Shown here in pieces: positions 52,768-64,000 of a stretch of 64,000 nt of DNA; within the stretch, counting starts at the first letter, position 1, and the number at the start of each line of letters is the position of its first letter. The notes under the pieces are model-generated. The model did not search any database and had not been told where the DNA came from. It was given only the letters and a program-made list of their open reading frames with translations. The DNA comes from Acidithiobacillus caldus ATCC 51756 (GTDB taxonomy: Bacteria > Pseudomonadota > Gammaproteobacteria > Acidithiobacillales > Acidithiobacillaceae): assembly GCF_000175575.2 (NCBI RefSeq), contig NZ_CP005986.1, positions 565,549 to 629,548 on the forward strand. The letters run 5' to 3'. The position numbers were made by a program, and so were the translations under genes.

Positions 52768-52821
52768 GCGCGCTCTCTCTGGCGGCGCTTCGTGGCCGCT
52801 TTCTGACTTTGGAGATGGTAG

Positions 52822-53193
52822 ATGCCCACACTGAACCAACTGGTGCGCAAACCGCGCAAGGCGCCGACGGCCAAAAGCAAGGTGCCCGCCCTGGAGGCCA
52901 ACCCCCAGAAGCGCGGCGTCTGTACCCGTGTCTACACCACCACCCCGAAAAAGCCCAACTCGGCTTTGCGTAAGGTGGCGCGCGTGCGTCTTACCAATGG
53001 CTTCGAAGTCAGCAGCTACATTCCGGGTGAGGGGCACAACCTGCAGGAGCACTCGGTGGTCCTCATTCGCGGTGGTCGCGTCAAGGATCTTCCTGGCGTA
53101 CGCTACCACATCGTCCGTGGCACCCTGGATACTGCGGGCGTCAAGAATCGTAAACAGGCCCGTTCCAAGTACGGCGCCAAACGGCCCAAGTAA
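52822..53193 (+). CDS. rpsL: 30S ribosomal protein S12
   Basis: 123 residues. [39 protein letters not shown] and [17 protein letters not shown] are conserved. Both lysines linked to streptomycin sensitivity (in TPKKPNSA and GRVKDLPG) are present. It lies in the decoding centre. ATG after TTTGGAGATGGTAG. Confidence 0.98.
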   Translation: MPTLNQLVRKPRKAPTAKSKVPALEANPQKRGVCTRVYTTTPKKPNSALRKVARVRLTNGFEVSSYIPGEGHNLQEHSVVLIRGGRVKDLPGVRYHIVRGTLDTAGVKNRKQARSKYGAKRPK

Positions 53194-53235
53194 AGGCCGG
53201 TCGTAGCCTATCCGCATCGAGGAGTTTCGAGAGTC

Positions 53236-53706
53236 ATGCCAAGACGTCGTGAAGTGCCCAAGCGTACGGTCCTGCCGGATCCAAAATACAAGGAAGAGCT
53301 CATCGCCAAGTTTGCCAACGTCATGATGCGCGATGGTAAGAAGAGCACCGCCGAGAAGATCGTCTACGGCGCCCTCGAGATCGTCGGTGAAAAGGCCAAA
53401 ACCGATCCCATGGAAGTCTTTCGCAAGGCCATCGACAACGTGCGCCCCGTGGTCGAGGTGAAGAGCCGACGGGTGGGTGGTGCAACCTATCAGGTGCCGG
53501 TAGAGGTGCGCTCCGATCGGCGTATGGCCTTGGCGATGCGCTGGCTGCGGGATTCGGCGCGTAAGCGCAACGAAAAATCCATGGGCAACCGTTTGGCAGC
53601 GGAAATCCTGGAGGCTGCCGAAAATCGCGGTAACGCCGTGCGCAAGCGCGAAGAGACGCACCGGATGGCCGAGGCGAACAAGGCGTTCGCCCACTTCCGC
53701 TGGTAA
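53236..53706 (+). CDS. rpsG: 30S ribosomal protein S7
   Basis: 156 residues, ATG after [57 protein letters not shown] and the [18 protein letters not shown] end are family marks. It nucleates assembly of the 30S head and is the autoregulator of the str operon in E. coli. Confidence 0.98.
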   Translation: MPRRREVPKRTVLPDPKYKEELIAKFANVMMRDGKKSTAEKIVYGALEIVGEKAKTDPMEVFRKAIDNVRPVVEVKSRRVGGATYQVPVEVRSDRRMALAMRWLRDSARKRNEKSMGNRLAAEILEAAENRGNAVRKREETHRMAEANKAFAHFRW

Positions 53707-53738
53707 TTTCCACCGCTCTCAACGACAAGGACCCAACC

Positions 53739-55838
53739 GTGGCGCGCACAACCCCCATCGACCGCTATCGCAACATCGGCATCATGGCCCACATCGATGC
53801 CGGCAAGACGACCACAACCGAGCGCATCCTGTTCTACACCGGTGTCTCGCACAAGTTGGGCGAGGTGCACGAGGGCACTGCGACCATGGACTGGATGGCG
53901 CAGGAGCAGGAGCGCGGCATCACCATCACCTCCGCAGCAACCACCTGCTTCTGGAAAGGCATGGACGGTTCCCGTCCTGAGCACCGCATCAACATCATCG
54001 ACACGCCGGGCCACGTGGACTTCACCATCGAGGTGGAACGCTCCCTGCGCGTTCTCGATGGTGCCATGGCGGTGTTTTGTGCGGTGGGTGGTGTCCAACC
54101 GCAGTCCGAGACGGTATGGCGTCAGGCCAACAAGTACGGTGTTCCCCGCATTGCTTTCGTCAACAAGATGGATCGCCAGGGCGCCAATTTCCAGCGGGTG
54201 GTGGAGCAGATTCGTGCCCGCCTGCGCGGCAATGCCCTGCCCATCCAGTTGCCAATCGGTGCGGAAGACCAGTTCCACGGCGTCATCGACCTCATGAAGA
54301 TGAAGGCCATCATCTGGGACGATGCTACCCAGGGTATGCGTTTTACGGAAGAAGAGATTCCCGCCGAGTTGAAGGAGGCCGCAGAGGCAGCCCATCAGTC
54401 CATGGTGGAGGCTATCTGCGACACCGACGAGACCCTGATGATGAAATATCTCGAGGGCGAGACGGTGACGGTGGAAGAGCTCAAGGCCGCCCTGCGGCGA
54501 GCCACCATTGCCAGCGAGCTCGTCCCCGTGCTCTGCGGCAGCGCCTTCAAGAACCGTGGGGTGCAGGCGGCCTTGGACGCGGTCTTGGACTATCTACCGT
54601 CCCCCAAAGATATCCCACCGGTGAAGGGTGTGGATCCCAACGACGGGGCGCAGGTAGAGCGGTCGGCCGACGATGACCAGCCGTTCTCGGCCCTGGCCTT
54701 CAAGATCATGACCGATCCCTTCGTCGGCCAGCTCACCTTTTTCCGGGTCTACTCCGGCGTCCTGCAGGCCGGTTCCACGGTGTCCAATCCCGGTCGTGGG
54801 CAGCGGGAGCGTATCGGCCGCGTCCTGCAGATGCACGCCAATGAGCGGCGCGAGATCAAGGAAGTCTATGCCGGTGATATCGCCGCTGCCGTGGGCCTCA
54901 AGACCGCCTTCACCGGGGATACCCTCTGCGACATGAACAAGCCCATCCTGCTGGAACAGATGGAGTTCCCGGAACCGGTGATCCACGTCGCCGTCGAGCC
55001 CAAGACCAAGGCCGATCAAGAAAAAATGGGTATCGCCCTCGGCAAGCTCGCCCAGGAGGATCCCTCCTTCCGTGTGCGCACCGATCCTGAATCGGGTCAG
55101 ACCATCATTTCCGGTATGGGCGAACTCCACCTGGAAATCATCGTCGACCGCATGAAGCGGGAGTTCAATGTGGAGGCGACGGTCGGTGCACCGCAGGTGG
55201 CCTATCGGGAGACCATCCGTAAGGCTGTGGAGTCGGAAGGAAAGTTCGTGCGTCAGTCCGGTGGCCGGGGTCAATATGGCCATGTGTGGCTGCGCCTCGA
55301 GCCTTTGGAGCCTGGCAGTGGCTTCGTTTTCGAGAATGCCGTGGTAGGCGGTGTCGTTCCCAAGGAATATATCGGGCCAACGCAGAAAGGCGTTGAAGAG
55401 GCTTTGGAAAATGGTATAATCGCGGGCTTTCCGGTGGTCGATGTGAAGGCGACCATCTTCGACGGATCCTACCATGAGGTCGACTCCTCGGAAGCAGCCT
55501 TCAAGATCGCCGGCTCCATGGCCTTCAAGGCGGGTGCAGCCAAAGCCAACCCGGTACTGCTCGAACCCATCTTCGGGGTAGAGGTGGTCACCCCCGAAGA
55601 GTACATGGGCGACATCATCGGCGACATCAATAGTCGCCGCGGCGTCATGCAGGGCATGGAAGACGAGGCGGGCGCCAAGGTAATCAAGGCGGAAGTGCCC
55701 CTCGCCGAGATGTTTGGGTACGCCACGACCTTGCGCTCCCTGTCGCAGGGGCGGGCAACGTACACCATGCAGTTTGAGAAATACATGGAAGTTCCGGGCC
55801 ACGTGGCCGAAGCCATCATCAAGAAAAGTCAGCGCTAG
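53739..55838 (+). CDS. fusA: Elongation factor G
   Basis: 699 residues from GTG 53739. G motifs are [16 protein letters not shown], the switch region [30 protein letters not shown] and NKMDRQGA. Domain IV has the loop near [18 protein letters not shown]. It drives translocation. It lies 32 bases after rpsG and 18 before tuf. Confidence 0.98.
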   Translation: MARTTPIDRYRNIGIMAHIDAGKTTTTERILFYTGVSHKLGEVHEGTATMDWMAQEQERGITITSAATTCFWKGMDGSRPEHRINIIDTPGHVDFTIEVERSLRVLDGAMAVFCAVGGVQPQSETVWRQANKYGVPRIAFVNKMDRQGANFQRVVEQIRARLRGNALPIQLPIGAEDQFHGVIDLMKMKAIIWDDATQGMRFTEEEIPAELKEAAEAAHQSMVEAICDTDETLMMKYLEGETVTVEELKAALRRATIASELVPVLCGSAFKNRGVQAALDAVLDYLPSPKDIPPVKGVDPNDGAQVERSADDDQPFSALAFKIMTDPFVGQLTFFRVYSGVLQAGSTVSNPGRGQRERIGRVLQMHANERREIKEVYAGDIAAAVGLKTAFTGDTLCDMNKPILLEQMEFPEPVIHVAVEPKTKADQEKMGIALGKLAQEDPSFRVRTDPESGQTIISGMGELHLEIIVDRMKREFNVEATVGAPQVAYRETIRKAVESEGKFVRQSGGRGQYGHVWLRLEPLEPGSGFVFENAVVGGVVPKEYIGPTQKGVEEALENGIIAGFPVVDVKATIFDGSYHEVDSSEAAFKIAGSMAFKAGAAKANPVLLEPIFGVEVVTPEEYMGDIIGDINSRRGVMQGMEDEAGAKVIKAEVPLAEMFGYATTLRSLSQGRATYTMQFEKYMEVPGHVAEAIIKKSQR

Positions 55839-55856
55839 TCGTTAGGAGAGTGGAGA

Positions 55857-57046
<1,190 letters not shown>

Positions 57047-57047
<1 letters not shown>

Positions 57048-57355
57048 TGGCGGGATCCAAGATTCGTATTCGCCTCAAGTCCTACGACTACCGCATGCTG
57101 GATATTTCGGCGGCGGAGATCGTCGAGACCGCTCGCCGCACGGGTGCGCGGGTGTGCGGTCCCATTCCCTTGCCCACCAAGATCGAGCGCTTCACGGTGC
57201 TGCGCTCTCCGCACGTCGACAAGAATGCCCGGGATCAGTTCGAGCAGCGCACGCACAAACGTCTGCTGGACATTCTGGACCCCAACGACAAGACGGTGGA
57301 TGCTCTGATCAAGCTGGATCTGGCCGCCGGCGTCGATGTCGAAATCAAGTTGTGA
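57047..57355 (+). CDS. rpsJ: 30S ribosomal protein S10 (NusE)
   Basis: 102 residues from ATG 57047, which overlaps the tuf stop (TGATG). [40 protein letters not shown] and [11 protein letters not shown] are typical. It acts in the 30S head and as NusE with NusB. There is no leader between tuf and this gene, so the L4-responsive S10 leader of E. coli cannot be present here. Confidence 0.97.
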
Positions 57356-57365
57356 GGGAATGATC

Positions 57366-57998
57366 ATGGCCATCGGCTTGGTTGGACGCAAAATAGGGAT
57401 GACCCGAATTCGGAGCGAAGACGGGCGGGTGGTGCCGGTGACGGTGATCCAGGTGGATACGAATACCATCACCCAGATCAAGACCCAGGAGAGGGACGGC
57501 TATACGGCCGTTCAAGTGAGTACCGGTGAACGTCGCCCGCAGCGGGTGACCTCGGCTCTGGCTGGTCACTACCGGCGGGCTGGCGCCCAGCCCGGGCGTG
57601 TCCTGCGCGAGTTCCGGGATCCGGGTCTCGAGGATCCCCAGCTTGGTCAGGAAATTGGGCTCGACATCTTCAATACCGGGCAGCGGGTGGACGTTACGGG
57701 TATCAGCAAGGGTAAAGGCTTCGCCGGTGCGATCAAGCGGCATAATTTTCGCAGTAACCGGGCGAGCCATGGTAACTCGCTGTCTCACCGCGCCCCAGGT
57801 TCCATCGGCTGCCGGCAGACGCCAGGCCGGGTATTCAAGGGCAAGAAGATGGCGGGTCAACTGGGTAATGAGCAGGTGACCACGCTCAATCTGGAATTGG
57901 TGCGTATCGATGCAGAGCGTCGCCTCCTCATGGTCAAGGGTGCCGTACCCGGAGCCAACCAGGGTGACGTCATCGTCCGGCCGGCCGTACGGGCTTAG
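57366..57998 (+). CDS. rplC: 50S ribosomal protein L3
   Basis: 210 residues from ATG 57366, giving [18 protein letters not shown] 57360 is an alternative two codons earlier. GTGAGGGAATGATC supplies the ribosome binding site. [35 protein letters not shown] and [19 protein letters not shown] are conserved. It is an early 50S assembly protein near the peptidyl-transferase centre. Confidence 0.97.
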   Translation: MAIGLVGRKIGMTRIRSEDGRVVPVTVIQVDTNTITQIKTQERDGYTAVQVSTGERRPQRVTSALAGHYRRAGAQPGRVLREFRDPGLEDPQLGQEIGLDIFNTGQRVDVTGISKGKGFAGAIKRHNFRSNRASHGNSLSHRAPGSIGCRQTPGRVFKGKKMAGQLGNEQVTTLNLELVRIDAERRLLMVKGAVPGANQGDVIVRPAVRA

Positions 57999-58007
57999 GA
58001 GCAGGCA

Positions 58008-58625
58008 ATGCAGGTCAATGGTATGGTGGTGAGCAGCGGCAAGGCGCAGCCGGTTGAACTGGCGGATGCGGTATTTGCCGTCCCCTATAACGAAGCGCTG
58101 CTGCATCAGGTGGTCGTGGCACAGCTTGCCGGGCTGCGCAGTGGCACTGCGGCTCAGAAAAACCGTTCGGCAGTCCGGGGTGGCGGGCGTAAACCCTGGA
58201 AGCAAAAGGGCAGCGGTCGCGCGCGTGCCGGTAGCATCCGCAGCCCGCTGTGGCGGGGTGGCGGGCGCGCCTTTCCGGGTGTGACCCAGAATTACGCGCA
58301 GAAGGTCAACAAGAAGATGTGGGCGGGGGCCATGCGCACGGCCCTGGCGGAACTGCTGCGACAGGGACGCTTGCAGATCGTCGTGGTCGAGGATTTCGCC
58401 GAGCCCCGTGCGCGCTTGGCGCGCGACTGGCTGCAGAAGGTCGGCGGTAGCGATCTTTTGCTGGTCATGGACGAGGTCCCGGAAAATCTTTTTCTGGCCT
58501 TGCGCAATTTTCCGCAGGTGGGTATCGCCGGTTGGCAAGACATCGGGCCAGCGGACCTGCTGCGTTACGGTCGAGTTCTGATGGACGCCCAGGCGGCGGC
58601 AAAGTTCGGTGAGGTGTACGGATGA
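58008..58625 (+). CDS. rplD: 50S ribosomal protein L4
   Basis: 205 residues. The tunnel-lining loop is visible as [20 protein letters not shown]. In E. coli this protein also represses the S10 operon via the leader that is absent here. It overlaps rplW by 4 bases. Confidence 0.97.
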   Translation: MQVNGMVVSSGKAQPVELADAVFAVPYNEALLHQVVVAQLAGLRSGTAAQKNRSAVRGGGRKPWKQKGSGRARAGSIRSPLWRGGGRAFPGVTQNYAQKVNKKMWAGAMRTALAELLRQGRLQIVVVEDFAEPRARLARDWLQKVGGSDLLLVMDEVPENLFLALRNFPQVGIAGWQDIGPADLLRYGRVLMDAQAAAKFGEVYG

Positions 58626-58915
58626 ATCCCGATCGGAAGTACCTGGTGTTGTTGGCACCCATTATCAGTGAGAAAAGCACCATGGTGCAGCAGAAGGCAA
58701 ATCAGTACGTCTTTCGTGTTGCCCGTGACGCCAAGAAGCTGGAAATCAAGGCGGCGGTAGAGGCGATGTTTCGGGTGGATGTGGCGTCCGTACAGACCTG
58801 CAATTACGCCGGGAAGGAAAAGCGCATGGGCCGTCATGTCGGCCGTCGCTCTGCCTGGAAGAAAGCCTACGTGCGCTTGGCGGATGGCGCCAGCATCGAC
58901 TTTGGCATTGCCTGA
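58622..58915 (+). CDS. rplW: 50S ribosomal protein L23
   Basis: 97 residues. [20 protein letters not shown] and [20 protein letters not shown] are typical. It sits at the tunnel exit and docks trigger factor and SRP. It starts inside the end of rplD. Confidence 0.97.
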   Translation: MNPDRKYLVLLAPIISEKSTMVQQKANQYVFRVARDAKKLEIKAAVEAMFRVDVASVQTCNYAGKEKRMGRHVGRRSAWKKAYVRLADGASIDFGIA

Positions 58916-58929
58916 GGACTCTAGACATC

Positions 58930-59754
58930 ATGGCTCTCGTAAAGACTAAACCGACCTCTGCAGGACGACGCTTCGTCATTCGGGTGGTTCATCCGGACCT
59001 GCACAAGGGTGCTCCCCATGCGCCCTTGGTGGAGCCCCAGAGCAAGAGCGGTGGACGCAACCATTACGGTCGGGTCACCCGGCGGCATCAGGGCGGCGGT
59101 CATCGGCAGCATTACCGGCTAGTGGATTTTCGGCGCGACAAGTTGGAAATCCCGGCGCGCGTCGAGCGTCTCGAGTACGACCCCAACCGCACAGCCCACA
59201 TTGCCTTACTCTGCTATGCCGACGGTGAGCGTCGTTATATCCTCGCTCCCAAGGGGCTGAAAGCCGGCGATACGGTGGTGTCTGGTAGCGATACCCCTAT
59301 CAAACCAGGGAACTGCATGCCGTTGCGCAATATCCCCATCGGTTCCATGGTGCACAATGTAGAGATGCGGCCGGGCAAGGGTGGGCAGATTGCGCGCTCG
59401 GCGGGTGCGGGTGTGCAGCTCATGGCGCGTGAGGGCGATTACGCGCAGATACGCCTGCGCTCTGGCGAAGTGCGGCGGATTCACGTATCGTGCCGCGCTA
59501 CCATTGGCGAGGTGGGCAACGACGAGCACGCCTCGCGCCAGCTCGGAAAGGCCGGCGCAAAGCGCTGGCGTGGCGTTCGTCCCACGGTGCGCGGTGTTGC
59601 CATGAACCCCGTCGATCATCCCCATGGCGGTGGCGAGGGACGCACGTCCGGAGGACGTCATCCGGTGTCTCCCTGGGGTCAGCCGACCAAGGGATATCGG
59701 ACTCGGAAAAACAAGCGGACGAGCACTATGATCGTTCGTCGTCGTAGCAAGTAA
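58930..59754 (+). CDS. rplB: 50S ribosomal protein L2
   Basis: 274 residues. [40 protein letters not shown] and the functionally key [18 protein letters not shown] with its conserved histidine are present. It is needed for subunit joining and peptidyl transfer. Confidence 0.98.
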   Translation: MALVKTKPTSAGRRFVIRVVHPDLHKGAPHAPLVEPQSKSGGRNHYGRVTRRHQGGGHRQHYRLVDFRRDKLEIPARVERLEYDPNRTAHIALLCYADGERRYILAPKGLKAGDTVVSGSDTPIKPGNCMPLRNIPIGSMVHNVEMRPGKGGQIARSAGAGVQLMAREGDYAQIRLRSGEVRRIHVSCRATIGEVGNDEHASRQLGKAGAKRWRGVRPTVRGVAMNPVDHPHGGGEGRTSGGRHPVSPWGQPTKGYRTRKNKRTSTMIVRRRSK

Positions 59755-59767
59755 TAGAGGATTCGCC

Positions 59768-60043
59768 GTGCCACGTTCCGTCAAGAAAGGACCATTCATC
59801 GACCTGCACCTGGATCGCAAAGTTCAGGAGGCACAGGCCAACAACAGCCGTCGTCCCATCAAGACCTGGTCGCGGCGCTCCACCATAACCCCGGATTTCA
59901 TCGGTTTGACCATCAGCGTGCACAACGGTCGTCAGCATATCCCGGTGGTGGTGAACGAGAATATGGTGGGTCACAAGTTGGGAGAGTTTGCCCTGACCCG
60001 GACCTTCAAGGGTCACAGTGCCGACAAGAAAGCCAAGCGTTAA
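59768..60043 (+). CDS. rpsS: 30S ribosomal protein S19
   Basis: 91 residues from GTG 59768. [40 protein letters not shown] and [20 protein letters not shown] are conserved. It forms the S13-S19 contact of the 30S head. AGAGGATTCGCC lies before the start. Confidence 0.97.
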   Translation: MPRSVKKGPFIDLHLDRKVQEAQANNSRRPIKTWSRRSTITPDFIGLTISVHNGRQHIPVVVNENMVGHKLGEFALTRTFKGHSADKKAKR

Positions 60044-60055
60044 GGGGATAAGCAG

Positions 60056-60388
60056 ATGAGATCCAGCGCTGTACTCAAAGGATTGCAGATGTCGCCGCAG
60101 AAGGCGCGCCTGGTGGCCGACCTCGTGCGTGGTCAACCAGTGGCCAAGGCCCTGGAAATCCTGCAGTTCACGAATAAAAAGGCGGCCCTGCCCATTCGCA
60201 AGTGTCTCGAGTCAGCGGTGGCGAACGCAGAGAACAACGAAGGGGCGGACGTGGATGCCCTGGTTGTGGAGAGCATTCAGATCGACGGTGGTACGGTACT
60301 GAAGCGCTTCGCGGCCCGCGCCAAAGGTAGGGGGTCGCGGATTCTCAAGCGTACCAGCCACATCACCATCGTTGTCGCTGAACACTAA
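60056..60388 (+). CDS. rplV: 50S ribosomal protein L22
   Basis: 110 residues. [20 protein letters not shown] and the tunnel-loop end [20 protein letters not shown] are diagnostic. The beta-hairpin lines the exit tunnel and is a macrolide-resistance site. Start after GGGGATAAGCAG. Confidence 0.97.
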   Translation: MRSSAVLKGLQMSPQKARLVADLVRGQPVAKALEILQFTNKKAALPIRKCLESAVANAENNEGADVDALVVESIQIDGGTVLKRFAARAKGRGSRILKRTSHITIVVAEH

Positions 60389-60399
60389 GCGGGGAATTC

Positions 60400-61062
60400 A
60401 TGGGACAGAAAACGAATCCGATCGGACTGCGTCTGGGAATCATTAAGAATTGGAATTCCCGCTGGTACAGCAAGGGCGATTTCAAGGACAAGCTCGTGGA
60501 GGACATCCGGGTGCGGGAGTTCATCCGCAAACGACTGGGCGGTGCGGCCATTTCCCAGATCGTCATCGAGCGTCCGGCGCGCAGCGCACGCATCACCCTG
60601 CACACGGCGCGTCCTGGTGTAGTGATCGGGAAAAAGGGCGAGGATATCGAGAAGCTGCGCCTGGATGTGCAGCGGCAGATGGGTGTCCCCGTCCACATCA
60701 ACGTCGAGGAGATCCGCAAGCCCGAATTGGATGCGCAACTGGTGGCGGAAAGTGTCGCTCAGCAGTTGGAACGGCGCATCATGTTCCGGCGGGCGATGAA
60801 GCGAGCTGTTACCAACGCCATGCGCTTTGGGGCCAAGGGCATGCGTATCAACTGCGCCGGGCGTCTGGGTGGTGCCGAAATCGCCCGAACGGAATGGTAT
60901 CGCGAGGGACGGGTACCCCTGCATACCCTGCGCGCGGACATCGATTACGGTTTTGCCGAGGCAAAAACCACGTACGGCATCATTGGTGTCAAGGTGTGGA
61001 TCTTCAAAGGCGAGATCCTGGAGTGGAGTACCGCCCAGGGCGGTAGCTCACAGCAGAAGTGA
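60400..61062 (+). CDS. rpsC: 30S ribosomal protein S3
   Basis: 220 residues. [20 protein letters not shown] leads. The KH domain has [20 protein letters not shown] (GxxG loop GKKG), and the C-terminal domain has [20 protein letters not shown]. It shapes the mRNA entry channel. Confidence 0.98.
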   Translation: MGQKTNPIGLRLGIIKNWNSRWYSKGDFKDKLVEDIRVREFIRKRLGGAAISQIVIERPARSARITLHTARPGVVIGKKGEDIEKLRLDVQRQMGVPVHINVEEIRKPELDAQLVAESVAQQLERRIMFRRAMKRAVTNAMRFGAKGMRINCAGRLGGAEIARTEWYREGRVPLHTLRADIDYGFAEAKTTYGIIGVKVWIFKGEILEWSTAQGGSSQQK

Positions 61063-61077
61063 CGGGAGCAACCAGAC

Positions 61078-61494
61078 ATGCTGCAACCAAATCGCACAAA
61101 GTTCAGAAAACAGCACAAGGGCCGCAACCGCGGCATCGCTACCCGTGGCAACAAGGTCAGTTTTGGGGAGTACGGATTGAAGGCCGTTACCCGCGGTCGG
61201 ATTACGGCGCGGCAGCTGGAGGCTGCGCGCCGGGCCATCAGTCGCCACGTGAAGCGTGGTGGCCGCATCTGGATTCGTATTTTTCCCGATAAGCCCATCA
61301 GTAAAAAACCAGCCGAAGTGCGTATGGGTAAGGGCAAGGGTAATCCGGAGTATTGGGTCGCCCTGATTCAGCCCGGCAAGGTGCTGTATGAGATGGAAGG
61401 GGTGAGCGAAGAGGTCGCTCGGGAGGCCTTCTCCCTGGGCGCGGCCAAACTTCCGGTACAGACCGTGTTTGTCAGTCGTCGGGTGATGGGATGA
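61078..61494 (+). CDS. rplP: 50S ribosomal protein L16
   Basis: 138 residues. [40 protein letters not shown] and [20 protein letters not shown] are conserved. It helps place A-site tRNA. It overlaps rpmC by 4 bases. Confidence 0.98.
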   Translation: MLQPNRTKFRKQHKGRNRGIATRGNKVSFGEYGLKAVTRGRITARQLEAARRAISRHVKRGGRIWIRIFPDKPISKKPAEVRMGKGKGNPEYWVALIQPGKVLYEMEGVSEEVAREAFSLGAAKLPVQTVFVSRRVMG

Positions 61495-61688
61495 AGCAAT
61501 CGGAATTGCAGGGAATGAGTCTTGCGGAATGCCGCCAGCGACTGGATCAACTGCTGGAAGAACAGTTCAAGCTGCGTATGCAGCACGGCACCGGGCAATT
61601 GGGGAATACGGCGCGGCTGCGGGGTGTGCGCAGGGACATTGCGCGGGTACGGACCGTGATGACGGCTATGGCGAGGAGTGAGGGATGA
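61491..61688 (+). CDS. rpmC: 50S ribosomal protein L29
   Basis: 65 residues: a helical hairpin with [20 protein letters not shown] and [16 protein letters not shown]. It lies beside L23 at the tunnel exit. Both ends overlap the neighbours by 4 bases, so it is fully coupled. Confidence 0.96.
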   Translation: MKQSELQGMSLAECRQRLDQLLEEQFKLRMQHGTGQLGNTARLRGVRRDIARVRTVMTAMARSEG

Positions 61689-61960
61689 GCGAAGAGAAAA
61701 AGCCACGTAGCCTGGTCGGGAAGGTCGTGAGCAATCGCATGGACAAGACCATCGTGGTCACGGTGGAGCGGCGTGTCCAGCACCCGCTGTATAAAAAGTA
61801 CATCCGGCGCAGCAAGAAGTTCCACGCCCATGACGCGGAGAATACCTGTCGTATCGGGGATACGGTGCGGATCGAAGAGTGCCGGCCCCTGTCCAAGACC
61901 AAGACCTGGCGCCTGGTGACGGTCATCAGCGAGGCCATCGAGGAAGGGGTACAGTCATGA
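61685..61960 (+). CDS. rpsQ: 30S ribosomal protein S17
   Basis: 91 residues. [40 protein letters not shown] and [14 protein letters not shown] are the OB-fold blocks. It binds helix 11 of 16S rRNA. Its stop overlaps the rplN start. Confidence 0.97.
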   Translation: MSEEKKPRSLVGKVVSNRMDKTIVVTVERRVQHPLYKKYIRRSKKFHAHDAENTCRIGDTVRIEECRPLSKTKTWRLVTVISEAIEEGVQS

Positions 61961-62325
61961 TCCAGATGCAGAGTCGACTTTCCGTTGCCGACAACAGCGG
62001 TGCGAAAGAGGTGATGTGTATCAAGGTCCTTGGGGGATCCCATCGGCGCTACGCGGACATCGGTGACGTCATCAAGGTCAGCGTCAAGGACGCAGCGCCG
62101 CGTGGCAAGGTCAAGAAGGGGGACGTCTACAACGCCCTCATCGTGCGCACGCGCAAGGGCGTACGCCGCGAGGACGGTTCCGTGATCCGCTTCGATAGCA
62201 ACTCGGCCGTCCTGCTCAACAATCAGATGCAGCCCATCGGCACCCGCATCTTCGGCCCGGTAACCCGTGAACTTCGTGGCGCCAATTTCATGAAGATCAT
62301 CTCCCTTGCGCCGGAAGTGTTGTGA
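61957..62325 (+). CDS. rplN: 50S ribosomal protein L14
   Basis: 122 residues from ATG 61957; the longer frame upstream is a shadow of rps[41 protein letters not shown] and [20 protein letters not shown] are typical. It forms bridge B8 with L19. Confidence 0.98.
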   Translation: MIQMQSRLSVADNSGAKEVMCIKVLGGSHRRYADIGDVIKVSVKDAAPRGKVKKGDVYNALIVRTRKGVRREDGSVIRFDSNSAVLLNNQMQPIGTRIFGPVTRELRGANFMKIISLAPEVL

Positions 62326-62335
62326 GGAATCAACG

Positions 62336-62656
62336 ATGAGCAAACTACGCAAGAATGATGAGGTCATCGTCCTCGCCGGCAAGGACAAGGGTAAACGGGG
62401 CAAGATTTTGCGCGTGCTCCCAGGTGAGTCCCGGGTGGTGGTGGAAAAGGTCAACATGATCAAGCGCCATACCCGTCCCGATCGGATGGGCAAGGCTGGT
62501 GGTATCGTCGAAAAGGAAGCACCCATACACATCTCCAACGTTGCGGTGGTGAACCCGGCCACCGGCAAAGCCGATCGCATCGGCCAGCGGTTTCTGGAGG
62601 ATGGTCGCAAGGTACGTTTTTTCAAGAGTAACGGCGAAGTAGTGCCGAGTCATTGA
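62336..62656 (+). CDS. rplX: 50S ribosomal protein L24
   Basis: 106 residues from ATG 62336 after GTGAGGAATCAACG. The KOW motif is [40 protein letters not shown] follows. It starts 50S assembly. Confidence 0.97.
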   Translation: MSKLRKNDEVIVLAGKDKGKRGKILRVLPGESRVVVEKVNMIKRHTRPDRMGKAGGIVEKEAPIHISNVAVVNPATGKADRIGQRFLEDGRKVRFFKSNGEVVPSH

Positions 62657-63216
62657 TGGGAGCCGTCGATAACATGGAAGCGCGCTTGTACCAGGTTTAC
62701 AAGACCACTATCGTTCCACGATTGATGCAGGAGTTCGGCTTCAAGAGCGTGATGGAGGTCCCGCGCCTGCAAAAGATCACCCTCAACATGGGAGTGGGTG
62801 AAGCGGTGGGCGATAAAAAGGTGCTCGAGGCAGCCCTTGGCGACATGACCAAGATTGCCGGGCAGAAGCCCATTGTTACCAAGGCGCGCAAGTCGGTAGC
62901 AGCTTTCAAGATTCGCGATGGCTACCCCATTGGCTGCATGGTGACCTTGCGCGGAGCGCGTATGTATGAGTTTCTCGACCGTCTGGTGACGGTGGCCATT
63001 CCGCGGATTCGGGACTTTCGAGGTTTGTCGCCGCGCTCTTTCGACGGACGCGGAAACTACAGCATGGGCGTGAAGGAGCAGATCATTTTTCCGGAAATCG
63101 AATACGACAAGATCGACCGGTTGCGGGGCCTGGATGTCGTCTTCACGACGACGGCCAAGAACGACGCCGAGGGCCTCGGGCTCTTGAAGGCCTTCAACAT
63201 GCCGTTCCGGTCCTGA
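62656..63216 (+). CDS. rplE: 50S ribosomal protein L5
   Basis: 186 residues from ATG 62656, overlapping the rplX stop; MEARLYQVY at 62674 is an alternative start. [40 protein letters not shown] and the LKAFNMPFR end are family marks. It binds 5S rRNA and contacts P-site tRNA. Confidence 0.97.
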   Translation: MGAVDNMEARLYQVYKTTIVPRLMQEFGFKSVMEVPRLQKITLNMGVGEAVGDKKVLEAALGDMTKIAGQKPIVTKARKSVAAFKIRDGYPIGCMVTLRGARMYEFLDRLVTVAIPRIRDFRGLSPRSFDGRGNYSMGVKEQIIFPEIEYDKIDRLRGLDVVFTTTAKNDAEGLGLLKAFNMPFRS

Positions 63217-63231
63217 GGGAGTCCAACAGCC

Positions 63232-63417
63232 ATGGCAAAAAAATCACTGATCGCAAAGGCCGAACGCACGCCAAAGTTTCGGGTGCGCGCCTATCACCGT
63301 TGCAAGTTGTGCGGTCGCTCGCGCGGTTATTATCGTAAGTTTGGGCTTTGTCGACTTTGCCTGCGTAAGCACGCGTCCAGCGGCGCCATCCCCGGCGTCG
63401 TCAAGAGCAGTTGGTGA
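63232..63417 (+). CDS. rpsN: 30S ribosomal protein S14, zinc-binding short form
   Basis: 61 residues, ATG after GAGGGAGTCC. Two CxxC pairs (Cys24/Cys27 in CKLC, Cys40/Cys43 in CRLC) form the zinc site of the C-plus S14 type. E. coli and most gamma- and beta-proteobacteria instead carry the 101-residue cysteine-free form. The choice matters for zinc supply. The remainder ([14 protein letters not shown]) is standard. Confidence 0.97.
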   Translation: MAKKSLIAKAERTPKFRVRAYHRCKLCGRSRGYYRKFGLCRLCLRKHASSGAIPGVVKSSW

Positions 63418-63426
63418 GGGTGGATT

Positions 63427-63822
63427 ATGAGCATGACAGATCCTATTGCAGACATGTTGACCCGCATCCGCAACGCGCAGCAGGTGGGCAAGGCGTACGT
63501 TCAGGTACCGGCATCGAAGCTGAAACGGGCCATAGCGCGCGTTCTGCTGGAAGAAGGCTATATTGCGGGGATCGAGGACGATGAGGTGGGTGGACACCCC
63601 AGCCTCCGCTTGACGCTCAAGTACTATGCGGGCGAGGGTGTGATCGCCGAGATTCGGCGGGTCAGCCGTCCTGGCGTGCGCATCTACCGGGGTGCTCAGG
63701 ACCTACCGCGGGTTCGGGATGGTCTCGGGATAGCCATTGTATCGACATCGCAGGGCATCATGACCGATCGGGCGGCACGCGCTGCTGGAATCGGTGGTGA
63801 AGTCCTCTGTGTCGTCTCGTAA
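63427..63822 (+). CDS. rpsH: 30S ribosomal protein S8
   Basis: 131 residues. [20 protein letters not shown] leads, and [20 protein letters not shown] near the C-terminus is highly conserved. In E. coli it autoregulates the spc genes by binding near rplE. ATG 63427 or 63433 could be used. Confidence 0.97.
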   Translation: MSMTDPIADMLTRIRNAQQVGKAYVQVPASKLKRAIARVLLEEGYIAGIEDDEVGGHPSLRLTLKYYAGEGVIAEIRRVSRPGVRIYRGAQDLPRVRDGLGIAIVSTSQGIMTDRAARAAGIGGEVLCVVS

Positions 63823-63833
63823 GCGGGGGGATC

Positions 63834-64000
63834 ATGTCGCGTATAGCTAAGTATCCGGTACAGCTGCCCAAGGGTGTCGAGGTCAACGTCGGCGCGACGG
63901 AAGTCTCGGTCAAAGGTCCCAAAGGTCAGCTGTCTATGCCGATGGTCTCTGGGCTTTCCCTTGCGGTAGACAACGGCACGGCTACCGTATCCTGGGAACC
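63834..64000 (+). CDS. rplF: 50S ribosomal protein L6, 5' part (runs off the window)
   Basis: ATG 63834 after GCGGGGGGATC. The visible 55 codons read MSRIAKYPVQLPKGVEVNVG and continue with VSVKGPKGQLSM, the L6 N-terminal domain. The gene continues past base 64000. Confidence 0.95.
   Translation, partial: MSRIAKYPVQLPKGVEVNVGATEVSVKGPKGQLSMPMVSGLSLAVDNGTATVSWE

Overview
The window looks like a chromosomal segment of an acidophilic proteobacterium of the Acidithiobacillus type. This rests on the GC-rich coding style, proteobacterial gene order (tRNA-Tyr/Gly/Thr-tuf-tRNA-Trp-secE-nusG-rplKAJL-rpoBC, then rpsLG-fusA-tuf, then S10/spc genes), and an accessory region rich in IS66, IS5 and IS256 elements. 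The genus is an inference; no 16S rRNA gene is present.

Bases 1 to about 12,550 are an accessory, decaying region. It opens with the 3' part of an IS5-type transposase. A strikingly AT-rich pair follows: a GtrB-like glycosyltransferase and a multi-spanning GT-C-like membrane protein, overlapping by 10 bases, which looks like an imported envelope-glycan modification cassette. An IS5-like element is cut after 65 codons by an IS66 element (4041-9117). That IS66 is itself split by a second, oppositely oriented IS66 (5273-7945) with a perfect 8-bp target duplication. The outer IS66 transposase also carries two frameshifts and the element lacks a target duplication, so it is dead. Then come the remnant of an MlaC/HpnM-type gene with two in-frame amber stops, a small secreted orphan protein, a long gene-free stretch and a complete IS256-type element (11117-12541) flanked by a 7-bp direct repeat.

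Bases 12.7-16.2 kb hold a cyclic-di-GMP module: a PilZ-domain protein next to an 885-residue protein read as globin sensor, GAF-like region, GGDEF, EAL and a C-terminal zinc-binding CZB-like domain. On the minus strand follow tRNA-Pro, a YtxH-like protein, phosphoglucomutase, a protein of the 'plasmid-related' small family and an AurF-like diiron protein.

Bases 19.9-39.2 kb are mostly housekeeping genes: ffh; rpsP-rimM-trmD-rplS coupled to an unknown 410-residue gene, ogt and xerD; a lipoprotein-type HtrA protease; cnoX; two uncharacterised genes; glyA-nrdR-ribD-ribE-ribBX-ribH-nusB, several overlapping; a Sel1-repeat protein; LapA; ubiB; and an OmpA-family protein whose peptidoglycan-binding aspartate appears replaced.

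Bases 39.5-64 kb are one continuous translation and transcription super-cluster, all on the plus strand. Consensus-like sigma70 promoters stand before tRNA-Tyr and before rpsL. The two tuf copies appear identical, and their codon use differs from all neighbours. rpsJ starts inside the stop codon of the second tuf, so there is no room for a classical S10 leader. S14 is the short four-cysteine zinc form. The window ends inside rplF.
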